Made by a program: the position numbers and the translations under genes
NCBI GenBank assembly: GCA_910584685.1
Contig: CAJUAO010000015.1
Span: forward strand, 14,739 to 78,738
Direction of reading: 5' to 3'
Origin: an uncultured Lachnospiraceae bacterium
GTDB lineage: Bacteria; Bacillota; Clostridia; Lachnospirales; Lachnospiraceae
DNA length: 64,000 nucleotides
The notes under the pieces: generated by a model
Database searches by the model: none
Told to the model about the DNA's origin: nothing
What the model saw: only the letters and a program-made list of their open reading frames with translations
In this document: positions 61,066 through 64,000 of the stretch, one piece after another
How positions within the stretch are numbered: the first letter of the stretch is position 1
Layout: each line of letters starts with the position of its first letter

Positions 61066-62604
61066 TTATATGCGATAAAATCCTGCAGAGCCTCCCGGCA
61101 TGGTAATTATGCCGTTTTCATATGAAACAGCTTTTCCGAACGTGTAAATAGCCTCCTTAGGAATATACTGACAGGAAAATGAAGCTTCATTATGTGAAGG
61201 ATTTAAGATAACAAGTATTTTTTCAGCTTCATTGCTTCTTAAATAGGCAAATGGATAGGCGTTCTTTTCTGCATACAAAAAGGTGATTTTGCCGTTGCTT
61301 TGCAATGACGGAACAGACTGGCGGATGGTAATAAGCTTTTTGATTTCATTTAAAAGGGAATCCCGGTCATTTATCTGGGCTTCTGCCGTAGGTCTGTCTG
61401 GGGCTTCATCTTGCCTTATATAAAGCATATCCTTTGGCGCGGCGCTAAAGCCTGCATTTACGGAAGAATCCCACTGCATAGGTGAGCGCGAGCCTGTTCT
61501 GTTGTAGCCTCCCTCCACCGAAACATGATTTTCGATGTATCTCATTCCGATTTCGTCGCCATAGTAAATAAATGGAGCGCCCGGCATAGAAAGGAGAAAA
61601 GCAAAGGCAATCTTTAATTCATCTCCGTGAATACTGCGCGCAAGCCTGTCCATATCATGGTTGCCTGAAGGAATACATATAAGTCCCTTCTGCTCTGATT
61701 TTTCGTAGTTTTCCATATATTTTTTCACAAATTCCGATATATCTCCCTCTCCTCTTCCTGAAAAGAACGGCTCCTCACATCGGAACAAATCGTTATAGTG
61801 GGATGGTCCGAAATGCAGGAGAAAATCCATATGAAATCCTCCCTGAAGTGATTTATCCGGCTCACCCCATTCCGAAACCATTGCTGCATCAGGAAATTCC
61901 CTGTCAAGAAATTCACGGATATTTTGCCACAGCTTAATCGTTCCCTTACCGTTATCGTCATTTTTTACAAGAGAACCTGCCATATCCACACGGAATCCGT
62001 CGCAGCCCATCTTAAGCCAAAATCTCATAATATTTTTAAGCTCCTCCAGGGTTGCTTTAGGCCCGTCGTCCTCCATAGACTGCTGCCATGGACGGTCCGG
62101 CTTGTAAAAGCCGTAGTTAAGCGCAGGCTGGTGGGAAAAGAAATTTACCGCGCAGGAGCCGTCACGCTCTGAAATTCCTCTGATACATCCCATTCCCTGA
62201 GGCTCCTCCCATATGCTGTCTGTCCAGACATACCGGTCTGTATATGCATTTGGCGTTGCCTTCATAGATTCCTTAAACCATTCATGTTCGCTGGAGGTGT
62301 GGCCGGGAACTAAATCTAAAAGCACATGGATTCCAAGCTTATGTGCTTCGCAAAAAAGACGCTTTAAATCCTCGTTAGTGCCATAGCGGGGCGCCGCAGT
62401 ATAATAATCTGAAACATCATATCCTGCATCGCCAAAGGGAGATTTAAAACAGGGATTCAGCCATATGGCATTGCAGCCAAGCTCCTTAATATAGCCAAGC
62501 TTTTTAATTATACCGTTAAAGTCGCCTATACCGTCGGCATTGGTATCGCAAAAGGATTGGGGATAGATTTCATAAAAAATTGCATTATCAAGCCATTTAG
62601 ACAT
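61066..62604 (-). CDS. GH13 family alpha-glycosidase (cytoplasmic)
   Basis: This 512-residue protein has the glycoside hydrolase 13 (beta/alpha)8 barrel: LLDLVPGHTS (region I), CDGFRVDMAGSL with nucleophile Asp207 (II), MVSEWGE with general acid Glu245 (III) and IPSGNHDMDR with Asp317 (IV). It begins AIFYEIYPQSFCDTNADGIGDF, typical of alpha-glucosidase / oligo-1,6-glucosidase / maltodextrin-type enzymes. No signal peptide is present, so it acts on imported oligosaccharides. The exact specificity cannot be told. It is divergent from a MerR regulator; no transporter genes are adjacent. Ribosome site AAGGAGGAC. Confidence 0.9.
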   Translation of the reverse strand: MSKWLDNAIFYEIYPQSFCDTNADGIGDFNGIIKKLGYIKELGCNAIWLNPCFKSPFGDAGYDVSDYYTAAPRYGTNEDLKRLFCEAHKLGIHVLLDLVPGHTSSEHEWFKESMKATPNAYTDRYVWTDSIWEEPQGMGCIRGISERDGSCAVNFFSHQPALNYGFYKPDRPWQQSMEDDGPKATLEELKNIMRFWLKMGCDGFRVDMAGSLVKNDDNGKGTIKLWQNIREFLDREFPDAAMVSEWGEPDKSLQGGFHMDFLLHFGPSHYNDLFRCEEPFFSGRGEGDISEFVKKYMENYEKSEQKGLICIPSGNHDMDRLARSIHGDELKIAFAFLLSMPGAPFIYYGDEIGMRYIENHVSVEGGYNRTGSRSPMQWDSSVNAGFSAAPKDMLYIRQDEAPDRPTAEAQINDRDSLLNEIKKLITIRQSVPSLQSNGKITFLYAEKNAYPFAYLRSNEAEKILVILNPSHNEASFSCQYIPKEAIYTFGKAVSYENGIITMPGGSAGFYRI

Positions 62605-62784
62605 AAAAAGTCCTCCTTAAAAAATTTTTTATACCTGTCGTTATTTATTGTTATCCACATTTTAACATATTTGGATTTGTTGCGCCATAGCTTTTAGGTA
62701 TTTAAAACTGTAAAAAATTAATTTACAAAGATAAAAATTTTTAAAAGAATAATTTATAAAAGATAAAAATTTTACATATAGGTC

Positions 62785-62815
62785 TTGACACAGACATGGT
62801 GTCGTCCTTTATACT
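62785..62815 (+). promoter_or_regulatory. MerR-type promoter with 19-bp spacer and operator dyad
   Basis: TTGACA (62785-62790) and TATACT (62810-62815) are 19 bases apart, the overlong spacer typical of MerR-controlled promoters. A GACAC/GTGTC dyad (62787-62791, 62799-62803) lies in the spacer, where MerR proteins bind and twist DNA. The promoter probably autoregulates the downstream regulator. Confidence 0.8.
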
Positions 62816-62836
62816 GATGTTAAAGGAGGTAAAGGG

Positions 62837-63832
62837 ATGGAGTACTTAACCATAACGGAATTAACAAGGATGTTTAATGTATCGTCAAGAATGATAAGAT
62901 ATTATGAGAAAATGGGCTTAATGGAAAGCAGCCGAAAGGAAAATTACGCTTATCGTATTTATGATGAAGCAGCGGTAAAAAGACTGCAGCAGATTATCAT
63001 ACTAAGAAAGCTTCGTATTCCCTTAAAAGAAATAGGAGTTATTCTTAATGACATGGAACAGAGGGAAGCGTTAAGGATTATGGAAGAAAATATATGTAAG
63101 CTGGACGAGGAAATAGATGCGCTTAATACCATAAGAGAAATTTTGAATGTTTTTGTCATACGGTTAAATGAAAGTGTATGTGAAAGGATTCGTCTTGATT
63201 TTCTTGACGACACAGAGCTTACTGCAATGATAAAAATATTAAAAGGAGCGAAAACAAATATGAAAGAAGAACATTCTGCAGAGCAGCTAAATAATGCAAG
63301 TGAAATAATCCACAGGCTTACGGACAGGGACGTGCGTATTTTATATTTTCCTCCTATGACCGTATTTTCAATACACTGCGTCAGCGATTCACCGGAAAAT
63401 GATTGTCACACTCATTTAAAAAAATTCATTAAAGAGAGTAAATTATGGGAGATAAAGCCGGATTTTCGTATTTTTGGATTTAATAACGATACTCCTGACT
63501 GCCACGGATATGAAATATGGGTTACAGTTCCTGAGAATATGGAAGAAAAAGAGCCCTTCATAAAAAAACAAATTCCCCAAGGCCTTTATGGGGCATATAT
63601 GATTCCTTTCGGCGCATTTGAGGAATGGCAATGGTTATATGAGTGGGCGGCAGCAAGCAGTGAATATGATTTGGACTGGAGGGCGCCTGAGAATATGATG
63701 GGCGGAATGTTGGAAGAACATATAAGAAATTCTTTAAATAATTTTGACGGGGAGAATAATGGGATGAATCAGTTGGATTTACTTATACCTATAAGAAGGA
63801 AGGGGGCAGTAAATATTAATTTGTATGTTTGA
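62837..63832 (+). CDS. MerR-family regulator with GyrI-like effector-binding domain
   Basis: This 331-residue protein has an N-terminal MerR winged helix (ITELTRMFNVSSRMIRYYEKMG, read as start ITELTRMF and YYEKMGL), a coiled-coil dimer helix (about 75-120) and a large C-terminal domain (about 150-331) of the GyrI/AraC effector-binding type (YFPPMTVFSIHCV, YEIWVTVPEN, GLYGAYMIPFG). Such proteins, like BmrR, sense small amphipathic compounds. The target is likely its own gene and possibly the divergent GH13 gene. Ribosome site AAAGGAGG. Confidence 0.86.
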   Translation: MEYLTITELTRMFNVSSRMIRYYEKMGLMESSRKENYAYRIYDEAAVKRLQQIIILRKLRIPLKEIGVILNDMEQREALRIMEENICKLDEEIDALNTIREILNVFVIRLNESVCERIRLDFLDDTELTAMIKILKGAKTNMKEEHSAEQLNNASEIIHRLTDRDVRILYFPPMTVFSIHCVSDSPENDCHTHLKKFIKESKLWEIKPDFRIFGFNNDTPDCHGYEIWVTVPENMEEKEPFIKKQIPQGLYGAYMIPFGAFEEWQWLYEWAAASSEYDLDWRAPENMMGGMLEEHIRNSLNNFDGENNGMNQLDLLIPIRRKGAVNINLYV

Positions 63833-64000
63833 AATATGTTTTTCCTCACATGGAATCCGGGTATGTCCCATTAAAAGGCTTTAGGAGGCGGAATGGGTGA
63901 GGGCTTAAGGGGAGGCAGGCAGCTAAATATAATTTTTTAAAGCTTCGGAACATGGAAGAAATTCTATCAACAAAATACCGCCACCTTCCAAGCTGCGAGT

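Noticed and set aside
61724..61961. Open frames inside the GH13 gene
   Set aside because: They overlap conserved catalytic coding sequence in another frame.
63833..64000. Possible start of another gene after the MerR regulator
   Set aside because: No open frame with a ribosome site or family motif is visible in the last 168 bases.
1..64000. tRNA, rRNA, tmRNA or transposase genes
   Set aside because: I looked for these in the gaps and saw no cloverleaf, rRNA core motif or transposase reading frame.

Overview
The window is chromosomal DNA from a low-GC, motile Gram-positive bacterium of the Clostridia, most likely the Lachnospiraceae (Roseburia / Agathobacter / Eubacterium rectale-like). The reasons are the AT-rich sequence with strong Shine-Dalgarno sites, a codY gene directly before flgB, an undivided fla/che cluster with fliY, cheC, cheD and a sigma-D gene, a sigK-type sporulation sigma factor, a PQTG-type surface anchor and the small families IreB, DUF1292 and DUF6472. 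No species is named because nothing in the sequence fixes one. No rRNA, tRNA, CRISPR array, transposase or prophage was seen.

Layout. Positions 1-507 hold the 5' end of lepA on the minus strand. A cell-wall-anchored adhesin-like protein with a Thr/Pro repeat tract follows (832-2700). Positions 2845-8662 carry RNA-modification genes: prmA, rsmE, a cysteine desulfurase, thiI and mtaB, with a small HPr-like gene inserted on the minus strand. Positions 8714-14323 match the Bacillus yrzL-yrrK-yrzB-yrrL-yrrM-yrrO neighbourhood: ireB, ruvX, a DUF1292 gene, RNase J, a YlbF-like gene, a shortened MltG-like protein, trmR and a U32 peptidase. sigK (minus) and a small DUF6472/J-domain pair come next. After that lies a competence/DNA block: comM-like yifB, dprA, topA and codY.

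The core of the window, 22067-56466, is one collinear motility and chemotaxis cluster of about 34 kb: flgB-flgC-fliE-fliF-fliG-fliH-fliI-fliJ-motE-fliK-flgD-TIGR02530-flgE / motA-motB-fliL-fliM-fliY-cheY-fliO-fliP-fliQ-fliR-flhB-flhA-flhF-flhG-pilZ-cheB-cheA-cheW / cheC-cheD-orf-sigD-fapA-orf-swrB-like-mltG-like. Together these encode the basal body, export gate, hook, stator, C-ring switch, a CheC/CheD/FliY-type adaptation system, a c-di-GMP brake and the late-flagellar sigma factor. Flagellin, the filament cap, hook-filament junction proteins, flgM and cheR are not here. A sigma-A-type promoter precedes flgB, a second candidate precedes motA, and an apparent intrinsic terminator separates cheW from cheC.

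As in Bacillus, the cluster is followed by rpsB-tsf, but a transglutaminase-like gene on the opposite strand and a palindromic element sit in between. The last part (60290-63832) looks accessory: a tyrosine-phosphatase-like gene, a GH13 glycosidase on the minus strand, and a divergent MerR regulator with a textbook 19-bp-spacer promoter.

I found no clearly new multi-gene system. The items most worth a second look are the two MltG-like proteins that lack a catalytic domain, an HPr-like protein without the active-site histidine, an unknown small gene inside the sigD-fapA-swrB block, the terminator inside the chemotaxis genes, and three small palindromic elements around rpsB-tsf.
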